A DNA stretch of 64,000 bases from Tricholoma matsutake (Eukaryota; Basidiomycota; Agaricomycetes; Agaricales; Tricholomataceae). How positions within the stretch are numbered: the first letter of the stretch is position 1; every line of letters starts with the position of its first letter. Location: NCBI GenBank assembly GCA_026075535.2, contig AP026546.1:6696001-6760000 (forward strand), read 5' to 3'. Below the pieces are notes generated by a model. It saw only the letters and a list, made by a program, of their open reading frames with translations, ran no database searches and had not been told where the DNA came from. The position numbers and the translations under genes were made by a program. This document shows positions 1 to 12,406 of the stretch, piece after piece.

Positions 1-641
1 ATTAAATGGTCAGATATGTCTCTGGATAGAAGGCTGGCATTCTCTGAGGATGCTCGTTGAGAACGAACACACGTAAGACATACCTCTCTAGATTCCACCC
101 GAAGACCGTCCCCGTCCGAGTCACGACTATGTTTTCGATTCAACGGCTGAACAGGTATCTGCAAATTTGATCGAGCAGGCTGGTTCATGGCTTTGAGTGC
201 AGCAGCTTCCTCTGGCATGCGAAACAAAGAAGTCTGCATGACATGCATTTTCTGAGGGTCGACTCCAACATGATGTGCCCATGGTATGATCGTGGGGTCG
301 CCGCGAGCGGTTCTGGGTGGCGGAGATACAGATGAAGATGATGATGACGATGCAGGCGAGACGCGCACTGCTGGTCTCCGATCATCGCTCATTTCATGTC
401 CATATCGAATCTCCCCATCCTCGTCCTCAACCAGAGCGTTCGGTTTTGATTTTGGCCTGTGTCTTGTTCGAGAGGTCAAGAGTTCGTCTTCGTGCATTTC
501 AGAGGAACTGGAGCTGGATGATTCCTTGCTACTTTCGCTCTCGCTTTCGTCCTCCTCGGAATGGTGTTCAGAGCGCTTCTCTGGCTCAGACGCGCTGCCA
601 TCGTCGCTGCTATCGCTGACATAGGCACGAAACCTCGCCAT
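1..641 (-). CDS. N-terminal part of an acidic, serine-rich protein (gene runs off the left edge)
   Basis: An open frame starts at an ATG at 641 and reads leftward for about 185 codons to a GTATGT donor near 88; the next exon would lie at the window edge. The opening is MARFRAYVSDSSDDG, followed by long acidic and serine-rich stretches and a short ordered segment containing DPTIIPWAHHVGVDPQKMHV and SLFRMPEEAAALKAM. The low-complexity N-terminus explains why several overlapping frames are also open here. I do not recognise it firmly. The opening and the following segment faintly resemble the N-terminus of basidiomycete Nup96-type nucleoporins, but that is memory rather than proof. The coding call is fairly good; the product is uncertain. 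Confidence 0.5.
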   Translation of the reverse strand, partial: MARFRAYVSDSSDDGSASEPEKRSEHHSEEDESESESSKESSSSSSSEMHEDELLTSRTRHRPKSKPNALVEDEDGEIRYGHEMSDDRRPAVRVSPASSSSSSSVSPPPRTARGDPTIIPWAHHVGVDPQKMHVMQTSLFRMPEEAAALKAMNQPARSNLQIPVQPLNRKHSRDSDGDGLRVESREVCLTCVRSQRASSENASLLSRDISDHL

Positions 642-883
642 GAATGCTCAGGAAGAAGCGGAGACGGGTTGACAACAAGTAGTGGATGTTCAAATTTGTG
701 ATCGCATGAAAAATAAATAGAACCCAACAATAGTGACGCAAAGGCGATTCAAGTCGCTCCTCTCTATAACTTATATGCACTTCCGTTTTCAAACAAAGCG
801 ATAGCATGAATTCACGTATTCTTAGCAGCTAGAGAAATTCCAATTTGCATAATAAAGAACCCAGAACAAAAGCAAAGTTAGTT

Positions 884-2442
884 TTACGCATATATCTTGA
901 GCCATTGGAAATCAAAATACGCGTTGGTGAAGGCGGAGGGATTGTTGTTGACGAAAGCTTCGAAGAAGCCAGACTTTAATTCAGGTAAAACTCGAAAATC
1001 GATTCTCGAAGACTTACCACTACAAGTAGAGGGACATCCAGAAGCTCCATACACCGCCGAGCTGCCGGCCCAATCTCCGCCTGAGGTAAAAGACTTCAGT
1101 AGATATTTCGAACGCAAGGATGCGAGACGAACAGAATGTGACTGAGGTTGTTGTGGATCAGCTTATGATATTACTATTACCCAAGTTATTTCTAAACTTA
1201 CGGTTGATAATGATGTTATGCGGTCCAAATTTGCTTGAAATTGGGCAAGAAGTACTAGGGAAATAAGCAGTGGGAGTGCCCTTTCGAAAATAATATCCAG
1301 AAAGCAGTTACAAACCCCCGGAGAGTACGCACCCAATTGTCCGGATTGATGTTATATGCGCCGTTTATAATATCGGATGGTATCCCCCCAGCTGCTCTCG
1401 ACCAGAACCACACCTTGATGAAGGAGCCTGTTCGCTCCATGGCAAACCTAACCAAAGCTAAAAGAAGTGTATATACCTCTCGCGGTCCACTCACCATCCA
1501 CCCCCGTTACTGTTCAGCGACGGCCCATAGCTTCTCTGATCATTCATCTTCACTCCACAGCCGGCATTATTCGTTGCGGCCGTGTCACAATTATTTAAGA
1601 CCGGTGTCCTGACATGCACAAATTACATAAACGCGCAAAAAGGAGGAAAGAACACAAACCCAGTCTCTGGACGCGTGGCAGGCATTGTGCATCCTTGATC
1701 ACATGTTACTCGTGATCGATGCTTAAATTTAAAATTCAAGTACTTACCGGGGCTGGTGTGTAAAGTTGACTGATTGGGCCCTTGGTCATTGACACCTTCC
1801 AAGATGTCAATCTCACCCTAAAAGGCATAGGTCATTATTCATGAACAACAAACCAGCGTGGTGCCATGGAGCTTATGTACCTCGTTTGGCCAGTTGGCGC
1901 CAACTGTCCAGAGCGCAGGCCAAGTTCTGTACAGTCGTGTCAGTATATGCATCCAGATGCGTCCTTGGGAGTTGACACGGACCCGCAACCTTGAGGCATA
2001 TGTCGAAGATTGAAACTGTCGTGAAAGATGAATTCAATTCGACTGCACGGTCCAAGCAGAAGACACTGACACGGTAACGGAGGTGGTATACTGGTTGTTC
2101 GATCTCAACCGTACGGAATCCCTTCCGGGGCCACTGGCACTGAGAGTCTTCTGGAAATCGGCTCGAACGATAAAGTGATCTCCAGAAGAGAATGTTAGAT
2201 TCTCCCTGGCCGCCGTAGCATAATCAACATAATTCCTGCAAATTTCAATGGGGTACGGATCGTGAAGAGAACTTGTCTGAGACACCGTACACACGTCCAT
2301 GAGTGGGATCCGCGATTGCTTGGAAAGAAAATCCGTTGAGGAACCCACTTCCAGTGTAACTGTCCGTTTGTATATACGAAACAGCCAAAACACCAGCAGC
2401 AGAAAGAAGAAGTGACAATATCTTTTGAGAGAGGAAGGCCAT
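884..2442 (-). CDS. Secreted GH16 endo-1,3(4)-beta-glucanase
   Basis: This is a glycoside hydrolase family 16 enzyme that would cleave beta-1,3/1,4-glucan outside the cell. The start at 2442 opens with a signal peptide (MAFLSQKILSLLLSAAGVLA) followed by the family's DPTHGRVNYVD. That junction is created by splicing 2291 to 2235. Further exons give HMPQGCG, TWPALWTVGANWPNE and the catalytic EIDILE motif (the family's ExDxxE, with nucleophile and acid/base Glu) near 1800. Then come GCTMPATRPETG, GGGWFAMERTGSF, INPDNW, SKFGPHNIIIN, GDWAG and the terminal NNNPSAFTNAYFDFQWLKIY before the stop at 884. About eleven short exons are needed. One junction (about 1319 to 1255) does not keep frame with a normal GT-AG intron, so it needs a GC donor or hides a frameshift. 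Family assignment is secure; whether the copy is intact is not. Confidence 0.85.
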
Positions 2443-3507
2443 GCTAATCAGGTCTCGAGCGGAAGCCGCACATCCTCCAGTTGTTGAGTAATGTCTTGTT
2501 TAATAGATGACAGCGGCGCCAAATTCGGATCTTTCATGTGTTACAGTATGGCTACCGAGGAATACGATTGAGTGTACGTACCATAGTGCAATGCATAAGC
2601 TTTGGTTGTTCCATGAGGCATCCAGCATCATATGAGGCGTCACGATGATCACGTCCGTACTCTCAAGAAGGTCGAACCTAGTGGTTCACGGAAAATCCGG
2701 CTTTACGCATCCTAAACAGCGTTTTCGTACGAATATTACCGTATGGCGATGTTAAGATACCATGGAACGCGTCAAAATAACCCCTGTAAGTCCGGGACGG
2801 AGATGCGGAACGTGACATGCATGACCGTTTTCGGCATATCATGTGCACTGAATTTGCAGGTAACATGAGACCAATCTTCCCAAAGGGCAGAAAGCTGCAG
2901 AAAGTCCATGAGGCTAGGGAGTGCGGTAAACCAAGGCATTTTGCATTTTCCGGTCGAGACTACCAAGATATTGCAATGGCTGATTCCGTCCATGTCGCAA
3001 CAACATACCGAGGGGTTGTCAATAAGAGTATACTCCAGTCGACGTAGGCGAAACCAAAACCAAACACTTTCAAGAGTTCGACGAAATAAGAAGTGAGGCG
3101 CCCAACTTGTTTACTGTTGCTTGATACCAGATATCGGAAGAATCCAAGCAGGGCCAAAGTTTCGGGTCAGTTGCTCCTCCACGCTCCGGCGAGAATCAAG
3201 TGGCTTTGCATTTGAAGATTCTCAACGCTTGAAAAAGCTCACGTTCCAGCTAAGGAACCGGTGGTAGCATGCGACTTAACAATAACTGTGGGGGCGCGAT
3301 TATCAAAAAAAAGGTGCGTCTCAAAGGAATGTCTGCTGTACATGGATTATCTGGATCGTCTGGACGCTCGAGGAGGGCGATGCGTAATTAAAACAAGGAA
3401 CTGATGATGAGTAAAAGAACATGAATATGTATACAATACACCCGACCAAACCTATGACCACATGAATCGGTCAGGTGGAACGATTGACCATACTTCCAAT
3501 ACATGTG
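2443..3507. other. Intergenic, upstream of the GH16 gene
   Basis: This lies between the GH16 start and the E2 stop, with both genes on the minus strand. Short minus-strand frames occur around 2450-2990, but they carry stops, lack a coherent splice chain and match no family I know. It probably contains the GH16 promoter and 5' leader. Confidence 0.5.
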
Positions 3508-4174
<667 letters not shown>

Positions 4175-5170
4175 TGAATGATATGCAGTAGGAAAACTGA
4201 GAAATCGTAGACGAATCGCGCGCAATCAAAGGTTTAAGAAAGCGACAAATGGAAAAGAAGCGATTTGAGAGCGATTAGAGAAATAGAAAGGGTGAATGAA
4301 TTGGATGGTCTTAGTTGTGAATAGGATGAAAACTTACAAGGTCTAAGTTGCAAGAGTATTTGAGTGGTGGTGGTGAGGAGATAAGCTGTAGTGCTGTAGG
4401 TCCGTTTTGTTTGTCTACAGTTTTGTCATCTGTTACCACGGCATTTGTAAGCCGGGCATAGCCTTTCCCTGGCTGTCATGTCTTATAACCACAGATTTGA
4501 CAATGGTTTATTCTTTTATCTGGCAATGTTTTTCTAAATCACAGTACTGCGCATCGCATTCACCTCGGGCACTAAGCGCTGAGCACCCAGGACTAAGCGA
4601 GGGGTCACAATATCATATGTAGCAGGCCATACTTATATTCTATTTCCATTCTTCCGTGTTGATCGGTCATGATATCGTTCCTTATCCTTTGAATCTTCAT
4701 CTGAACTGCTGCAACAGAAAACTGAAGCTTGATGCACCCAATGACCAAAAAAGATCCAAACTAAATGATTGGAAAAACGATCACCAATTGGACTTGAAGC
4801 TTGAAGACTTGATCAGGCGTGAAGTACATACTTCCGGGCATCTTGATCGATGCCCATGCTTAGTTTTACCAAACCCCTCCCCTGCTTCTTATCTCTCTTC
4901 GCCATGTGTCGCGCAATGATCGTCATACTGTGTCTAGAACACAGAAAGATCAATCCCGCGGCTCACACTTAGCGAGTCTCAATCCCCTCCATACTGCCTT
5001 CATGATTGTAATGAAATTGGTGTTGAGTGTCGTTGAACACAATCTATAGACGATCAACATTGTCACAGAAAGCCATCAGGAACTAACTCACTTTGCAGCC
5101 GTCACAGAAGGCGCTACATCGCGGCCTCCCTGAACAATCTCAGAAGATCACTGGTTGCGGATAGAGAGTT
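4175..5170. other. Intergenic, promoter side of the E2 gene
   Basis: About 1 kb between the E2 start and the end of the RRM protein gene, which is on the same strand. Short open frames are present (for example 4656-4919 plus), but none shows family motifs or splice structure. I see nothing else definite. Confidence 0.5.
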
Positions 5171-8100
5171 TTACAAGTACTTCCGGTTGTCACGAATGTC
5201 CTTCTCCATTTCCTGCAGCTCACCACACCAGCCATGTTACGGGATCGGACAGACCTACATCCTGCTTCACCCAGATAGGGAAGAAACATACCTCTCTAGC
5301 TGATGAAATTAGCAGTACAGGCCCGGTTTAGTCCATACCATCGTTGTCCTTATCGCTATCGCTATCATCACTAACAATAAGAACCCCCGCATCACGATGG
5401 GATTTCGGCCAATTGATAGCTGTGTGGGCAGTCCGCAGCTTGACGGAAGGTTGGTCATTGATAGCTTGAGGCGCTGCTAGGTTTGTAGTATCTGCTCCCG
5501 TAGTCCTGGAAGAAAAAAACCACAACGGAAAATCGCGATGCTCAGCCGACTCATAATCGCCAGGGAACATGCAGCAAGCAGGAGAGATGAGACGCACCAG
5601 CTTTTCTCGCGCATTTCAACCAAGATTCCGTCTTTTTCCTGCTTCGTCCGGGCCCGGGTGAGCTTGGCCATCAGGATCTTCGTTTCGGCGATTTCTTGCT
5701 CTAGGCGCTTCTGTTTCGCAGCCAGTTCGAGTTTGGTGATTGAATTCACATGAGAAAGAGGCTTCGACTTCGAGATAGGGACCGGGACTGCGGATGATAT
5801 TTGTGGGCTGCTATGGCATGTTTGAATCGTCTCTTCAATGAAGGAGATAGCTAGATCATCGAAAGAAAAACTAGTGGCAGCAACAGAAGCTGTAGGAGCC
5901 GGGGTCGCGGCGCCTGTGCTCGAGCTGCCCGAGCTCAAGGATGCAGCTCCGGATGACGTTGAAAGCGAAGAAGGCGAAGTACTTGACACTGTAGTCAGCA
6001 GTGTTGGCGATGGCGCACCAGCCTTCAGCTTGCTCCGCTGGCTCTGCAATACCAGCGATCTCAGCCTCTCCTCCATAGCATGCTTTTCTGCACCATCATG
6101 ATTTCCTACAAGATGATCCGACGGCGCCACAGTGATTGGAGGAGAATCGGCCACGACCGGCGACTCAAGCCCGAGTTCCATCCTACTTCTAGCAATCCTC
6201 TCCTCTAGCTCCTTTTTTCTCGCAAGAAGAGAGCGCTTTTGGTAGCTGGGTGCCTTTGGCGCATTTTTCATCGCGCGTGGTTCCAACGGCGGCGTTCCCC
6301 GCGGAGTTGAGGAGTGTGTTGAAGTGGAGGATAATGGCCGCGGGAATTTCTGTGCAGAAGAGGCTCGGAATATGCCATTCGAATTGGATACGGGAGCTCC
6401 AGAGTCAGGTTCTGGAGACGGGATCGATACATGGAGAGCAAGCCGCGGAGCTGGTGCGTTGAGAGGCAGAGACGGGTGAGGAGGCACTGAGCAATATTTG
6501 GGCAGAGGTTGGGGGTTTCGGCTAGTAACAGGGGAGCTCAAATCCATGTCAATGCTCACGTCATCCACGTCCATGATATCGGGTTGCTCATCAAAAGATG
6601 GCATCGACGCCGAAGGTAGAGGTACCTCTTGTACAGTAGTAGATGGTTCCACAGGGGATGGGGACCTCGAAGAAGCAATAGATTCGCTTTCTGCACCATC
6701 CACACTGTCAGCCTGTTGACGGGCGGATGCTCCATAAGATGTCTTGTCAAACGTCTTGGATTCACGCTGCCCCTTCCACTGCGCACGAAGCTCCGTCTGG
6801 GACTGCAGAGGTGGTCGGGAGGGTGGGTTTTGATGGCCGTACAATGTAGCACGAGGAAAAGACTGTGAAGCGGAGGAGGACAGATTGATCTGTTGATCAA
6901 CATGCGGATGCAGAACCGGAGTGGAAAGGCCAGGTCGTGATAATGAGAGAGTACTGGTAGAGATTGGCGCCGATCTCTGGGGAAGGGAAGCTAGAGCTCT
7001 GTTGGTTGGAGCGAGCGGAGGGTTGGGATGGAGTTCTTTTGCAACTTCTAATTGTTTATTCTGTTTTTCCATCCTTCCTCTCGCGAGCCTGGCTTTTCTC
7101 TCCTTCTTCGTTTCCTTCTTCAGCGGCACTTCAACCTCTTTCTCTGCAGCATCGCCTTCTATCTCGCCTTCCTCAATTTCACCTACACCAGCACCAGCGC
7201 CGATGCCATCGACTCGATACCACCACACTTTGATGAGATCCTCTCTTGGCTTGCCTTTCAATTGATGTGACTTCAGCCCTGCATAGTTGGATCCAAGCCG
7301 TGGGCTTCCCCAGGCCTTCCTGGCTAATTCCGCTGTAGCAAACTCCACCAAAGCTTTTGCGCCTTGCATATTGACAGAAAGATGGACAGGGTGCGCGCCA
7401 CATGCAGATTTACACCAGGAATTTATCCAATCGGCATTACGGTGAGATTTAGGTAGTTGTTCGATTACAAGGGTGCGAGCAGGATTGGGTATGTAAGGAC
7501 TTGCTCCACCACCAGAGACAGTGGCAGGAGGCTCAAATATTCCATGCTTGCTGGATGGATCCTGGTCTGGCTGCATACCAATCGAGGGAGGCGGTGGCTT
7601 GTGATGTTCACGGGGCTCGCGGCTTAATGAGGGCCGCTCTGCGGCAGGTTTAGGGGGAAGAGGATGTGCAGATACGGAAAGTGATGTGATCGGTGTCAAC
7701 TCAGGGATTGCTGGCCATCGAGAATGAGAAGATTGAGGGGGATGGGAAGGTGGAGCCCACGAGTCCACGGCGATTGGCGCAGGGTTTTCAGCCGCCATAG
7801 CCATGGAAGATACCCAGGCAGATGTCGAGGCTATGGGACTGTCATTAAGATTGGTGTCAAACGGCTGGTGATCGTTATAGGGGGGAGTCATGTAGGATAC
7901 TTTGGGACGAGGGTCTTGAGGTAGAGTCGGATATGGTAGGTTGCTATTTGCGAAAGGGAGGGCTGACGAAAGTGGGTCGAGCACGTTATACGGCAAAGCA
8001 CCAGACGTCCACGAAAATGGAGGCAAAAGTTGATTCATCCCATTCAGCCAAAACTGTTGTTTCGAACGGGTTTCGGCCTCTATAGCCTGACGTTCCAATT

Positions 8101-8641
8101 TTCGTCGTCGTTTTCTTGCGTTCTTGCTTAACTGGTTTGAGAAACGTGTTTCTAAACTGGGTGGTGGTAATTTGGAACGACTGAGACCTGTTGGATAGTC
8201 GTCGTGCTGGTCTACATGAGCAGCCCTTTTCCGTTTTTGTCCGCCTTGCCCTTTATTTACCAACGTCAGCATTGCAAGGGATGGAATAACAATTGTCTCA
8301 CCCTGAAAATCCCTGTTTTTCTGGCGACTGTTTCCATTAAAAATGGTCTCATCGTGCGCCATGTTGCCTTGTCTCTCTTGATCGTTCTCTGACTGTGAAG
8401 GTTTGATAACGTTGGCGTTGAAGACCTCCAAAACGACCTCTTCATCAGAATCGTCAATTGCAATGGGGGATGTTCGCGAACCAGTGCCTTTGCGCTTCAT
8501 GAATCGCAGCCAACTTGTAAGTATCTTTGACCGGCTATGTACATCTGTTTGTTCCATAAAGCAGTCTATATAAGGCTGGATTTCCCTAAGTTTTTCAACA
8601 ACAGCAGACTCAAGGCTGCGATGCTCGTCCCACACAGAATC
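5171..8641 (-). CDS. Large RNA-recognition-motif protein with C-terminal coiled coils
   Basis: One exon of about 1,040 codons carries an RRM-like fold near residues 390-470, with TLVIEQLPKSHRNADWINSW at its start and KALVEFATAELARKAWG as the RNP1-like strand. An acidic linker follows (GEIEEGEIEGD), then long Ser/Pro-rich disorder and two coiled-coil segments (LLARKKELEERIARSRMELG and LAAKQKRLEQEIAETKILMA). An RNA-binding, nuclear role is inferred. The 3' end appears to use an intron at about 5550-5503, then a 39-base intron, an 8-base micro-exon and a last exon ending EMEKDIRDNRKYL at 5171. The alternative is a stop at 5328. The 5' end is unresolved: the frame opens at an acceptor (TTTTTAG) near 8641 with no ATG. 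A candidate first exon at 8733-8939 (MWAKQKVLRNS...) does not join cleanly. I recognise no named orthologue. Confidence 0.75.
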
Positions 8642-9928
8642 CTAAAAATTCTGATCTTGCGAGCGGGCCAAGGTCTGAGCATATCCCATCATGCTTGACG
8701 TGATCTATAATCCTAGCTGGATGCGGTTGTAATCAACCGAGCGACGTATCAGAAAACCATCCAGTTGTTGCGTCCCCAAAGATCTTTCCATGCCGGGAGG
8801 GAGGGGCTACACTTGGATTTGGAATTCGTTGCGGGATTTGGGCAATGGCGTTATCTTCGCTGGCTGGCACTTCTACCCGCACGAGGGCGCGTTCTTCGAC
8901 CGCGGCAGAGTTCCTTAGAACTTTTTGCTTTGCCCACATACTATGATCCGGGGGCTCTCCGTTTCATATCGTAGTCGTGTCAGGGAATATGCTTTATATG
9001 TCAACATTGTCCTTCAGTTCACTTCGCAGCTCGTGCGATGCACGAAACTCGATTCAGACTACTCTCTGTCTGCTGTGCACTATTTTTTCCTTCGTATTCT
9101 CACTTGACTGAGATTGTATTTCGTCCTCTGTCCTGGAGTGACTGTTGTAAGTTCTCTACTTTGTTCATCGCCATCTTTCGGACTCACCATGACTATTCTT
9201 CCAGTTGCAAATAAATAATTCAGATATTCCTTTATGTTATTAAGCTTTTCTCTTGAGTTTCATGTCCAATAAAGTGCCGTTGTCAAGTTGTTTGATTCAT
9301 TCCTTCCAACACTTTCATTACTGACAACTAGTTGCATAGACTTCAAGTTATTGTGCTAATGTATTTGCTTGGAACTGCTTTCTACAATGATTTTGACACC
9401 AATTCTCAAAGCGACCGTTGAAGTTGAATAAACCAGCTGACAATCGAAGAACAAAGCGAGCACTAACTCTATCACCGCAACATTGATGTACGCTGTTGCT
9501 GTTCAAGGTCGTCGTAGCTCTGCGCAGAGTTCTCGTTAACTTACAACAGCATCGCAGATACATCCGCATGTAAGTTATTTAACTACAGAAAAGGACATAT
9601 GAGGATCAAAAGAATGTAACGTAACTTATGAAGAATCTATAAGGTACATAGGAGCGTGTGAACACAGAAACAGAAAACCCTGAATCTACGTTTTCACTGC
9701 CATCCCCGTCTTTGCTCTCAACGTCCATCTGCCCACCAACATCCTACTACCAATCCTCTGACATACACAGGCCCTTATCTTTGTCAAGGTTTAACTTGGT
9801 AAACTGAACTGAAACTGAGCTTCAATAAGACTCACGTTCCAGCCAAACGCCCAACCATAACACCATTTGGAGAGCGGTAGACGCCAGCTACTCTCTGTCG
9901 CAACAAATCTCTCTTCTCAATAGCAACA
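8642..9928. other. Divergent intergenic region between the RRM gene and DHH1
   Basis: It holds the unresolved 5' end of the RRM gene (possible exon 8733-8939, minus) and the DHH1 promoter and leader. The stretch just before the DHH1 start is pyrimidine-rich, with a CAACA-type context at the ATG. No other gene is visible. Confidence 0.45.
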
Positions 9929-11611
9929 ATGTCTCAAACAGGCCCGAATTCATCCTCATCCTCATCAACGTACCCGTTTTCCACGACCGAACAGTTCCTT
10001 GTCTGACCCCGTTCCTTTACAGACCAGCTAACAACGAATCCTGGAAATCCAGTTTGCGACCACCACCAAAAGACCTCCGTCCACAAACCGAAGATGTGAC
10101 CGCCACCAAAGGCCTCGAATTTGAGGACATGTTCCTCCGCCGCGAACTTCTTATGGGCATCTTTGAAGCCGGTTTCGAAAAACCCTCTCCCATCCAAGAA
10201 GAAGCCATCCCCATCGCCCTCACAAAACGCGACGTCCTCGCCCGTGCCAAAAACGGCACCGGCAAGACTGCCGCCTTCGTTATACCTTCCCTCCAGCAGA
10301 TCGACGTTACCAAGAATAAGGTCCAGGCTCTCCTCTTGGTTCCAACACGAGAACTCGCACTGCAGACTTCGCAGGTGTGCAAGAACCTTGGCAAGCACAT
10401 GGGCTTGCAGGTCATGGTGACCACAGGAGGCACTACCCTCAAAGACGATATCTTGCGGCTGTCAGAGATTGTCCACGTCCTCGTGGGCACGCCTGGTCGT
10501 ATTTTGGATCTGGCTGGCAAAAATGTTGCCGATCTCAGTGAATGTCCGGTTTTTGTTATGGATGAAGCTGATAAGCTTCTTTCCCCCGAATTCGCTCCTG
10601 TTATGGAGCAGCTACTGTCTTACCTTCCTGAAGAGCGCCAAGTGATGCTTTTCAGTGCTACTTTCCCGATGATTGTCAAGGATTTCAAGGTTCGTAATAC
10701 TTCCTGGTTTTCATTGACCTACGGTTCATTTCTTAGTACAGGACAAACATATGAGATCGCCCTATGAGATCAATCTCATGGATGAACTAACTCTGCGTGG
10801 TGTCACGCAATATTATGCCTATGTCGAGGAACGGCAAAAGGTGCATTGTTTAAATACTCTCTTCTCGCGGGTAAGTGAACTATGCATTGATCGCATCAAC
10901 CCATAAAACCAACGCCCGCCTGCTTTGCAGCTCCAAATTAACCAATCTATCATCTTCTGCAACTCCACTAATCGCGTCGAGCTGCTCGCCAAAAAGGTGA
11001 CCGAGCTAGGCTACTCTTGCTTCTACTCACACGCCAAAATGTTGCAATCGCACCGCAACCGCGTGTTCCACGACTTCCGGAATGGCGTGTGCCGCAATCT
11101 CGTGTGTTCCGACCTCCTTACCCGCGGGATCGATATCCAGGCCGTAAACGTCGTCATTAATTTTGACTTCCCCAAGAACAGCGAGACGTATTTGCACCGT
11201 ATCGGGCGGTCAGGCAGGTTCGGCCACCTAGGGCTCGCGATCAACCTCGTGACGTACGAGGATAGGTTTAATTTATACAGGATTGAGCAGGAGTTGGGGA
11301 CAGAGATTCAGCCGACCCCACAAATTATTGATAAGGGACTGTATGTGGCACCGAGTGCGCAAGATGATCAGCACCAGGTGCAGAAGACGTCGACGAACCC
11401 GACTACGAATACGAGTCAGCAACAGCAACATCAGAGACAGCAGATTGTGGCGCAACAGGCCAGGGCTGCTCAGCAGCAGCAGCAGCAGGTACAAGATCAG
11501 GTGGTATACCAGAGTAGTGGACAGCCGCAGCAGCAAGTGCGTCAGAATGGTCGAGGACAGCAGGGCGCGTATCGTGGCGGTGGCCCTCAGGCTCAGGTTG
11601 TCGGTCGATGA
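9929..11611 (+). CDS. DHH1: ATP-dependent RNA helicase Dhh1 (DDX6 family)
   Basis: A cytoplasmic DEAD-box helicase that promotes mRNA decapping and translational repression in P-bodies. Four exons (9929-9969, 10023-10689, 10742-10870, 10931-11611) encode about 505 residues. Visible motifs in order are a Q motif ([15 protein letters not shown]), Walker A (AKNGTGKT), [16 protein letters not shown] and SAT. The second RecA domain has [31 protein letters not shown] and HRIGRSGR. The [19 protein letters not shown] lead-in and the [16 protein letters not shown] tail are typical of this subfamily. The C-terminus, from about residue 400, is Gln-rich with runs of five or more Gln, a common prion-like extension in Dhh1 proteins. 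The start is fixed by an ATG whose first intron (9970-10022) restores the frame. Confidence 0.95.
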
Positions 11612-12406
11612 GGGAGGGTCGGTGGAGGTTGTGGAGGTTCATTGGTGGAGGGGGTAGGGAGGGAAGCAACACGCAGTCAACCAGGAACGAACATCCAACT
11701 TACAAATATCCTTTTTTCGCACTTGAACACCTCGACGTCTCGGCGTCGTCATCCTCTTTCTTTTTCCGGGTGTCATTCACATCCCAGGCGAATTTCACGT
11801 TTTTCGTCGCCACTGCCAACGCCCATCTTGTACCAGATACAATTCCGCTCAAGAGTCAAGATATCTGTCAAATCAATTCCTTCGTGTGTTATCTATCTAA
11901 TCCCCATTGCCCTTACCCTCAGTCCGTGGTCTACACTACCTTTCGATATAAAGGTGGTATCTACGTATATCATTTCCTTCACATGCTCGAGTTTGTTTTA
12001 TTGTGCGTGCTAGTTGGGAGTTTGTTTTGTGGGTTGGCTGCAGTGTTGGTTGTTGGGGTGGGAGAACAAGTGTTACTGAAATTTCCTATGCATGTATTCG
12101 TGTTCATAGTGTTTGCATGTAGAATGGAAGTATTTGTTCTCCTATCTGTTGTGCAGGGTCGAAATGGCACACGGTGATCAGCACACCAAAAATTTGAAGT
12201 ATTTGAAATAATCGCGTCACTCGTCCGTTCTTCTCTTTAGACCAGTACTCACTTCCCAGTGAGGACCACGACGACGACGACGACGACCTTACAAGACTTC
12301 AAGGTTCACAACGAACCTCTGACATATCCAGTCTCGATTACGCAGCCACGAACCCGAGAACCATACAAGAATATCATACAAGTATAACGAACGAAGACAG
12401 ACGAAA
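11612..12406. other. Intergenic between DHH1 and the GT32 gene
   Basis: The 3' region of DHH1 and the promoter and leader of the next plus-strand gene. A 189-codon frame at 11608-12177 is open but compositionally odd and has no family features. A run of GAC/ACG triplets lies at about 12267-12288. Confidence 0.5.

Noticed and set aside
2450..3160. Possible minus-strand gene upstream of GH16, ending in QQLEDVRLPLET
   Set aside because: Its stop would lie about ten bases from the GH16 start, it needs unsupported splices, and the frames are interrupted.
6250..7924. Several plus-strand frames inside the RRM gene
   Set aside because: They are antisense shadows of a 1,000-codon exon with clear protein features on the minus strand.
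11608..12177. 189-codon plus-strand frame after DHH1
   Set aside because: It overlaps the DHH1 stop, has an irregular composition and no domain; it is better read as 3' and promoter sequence.
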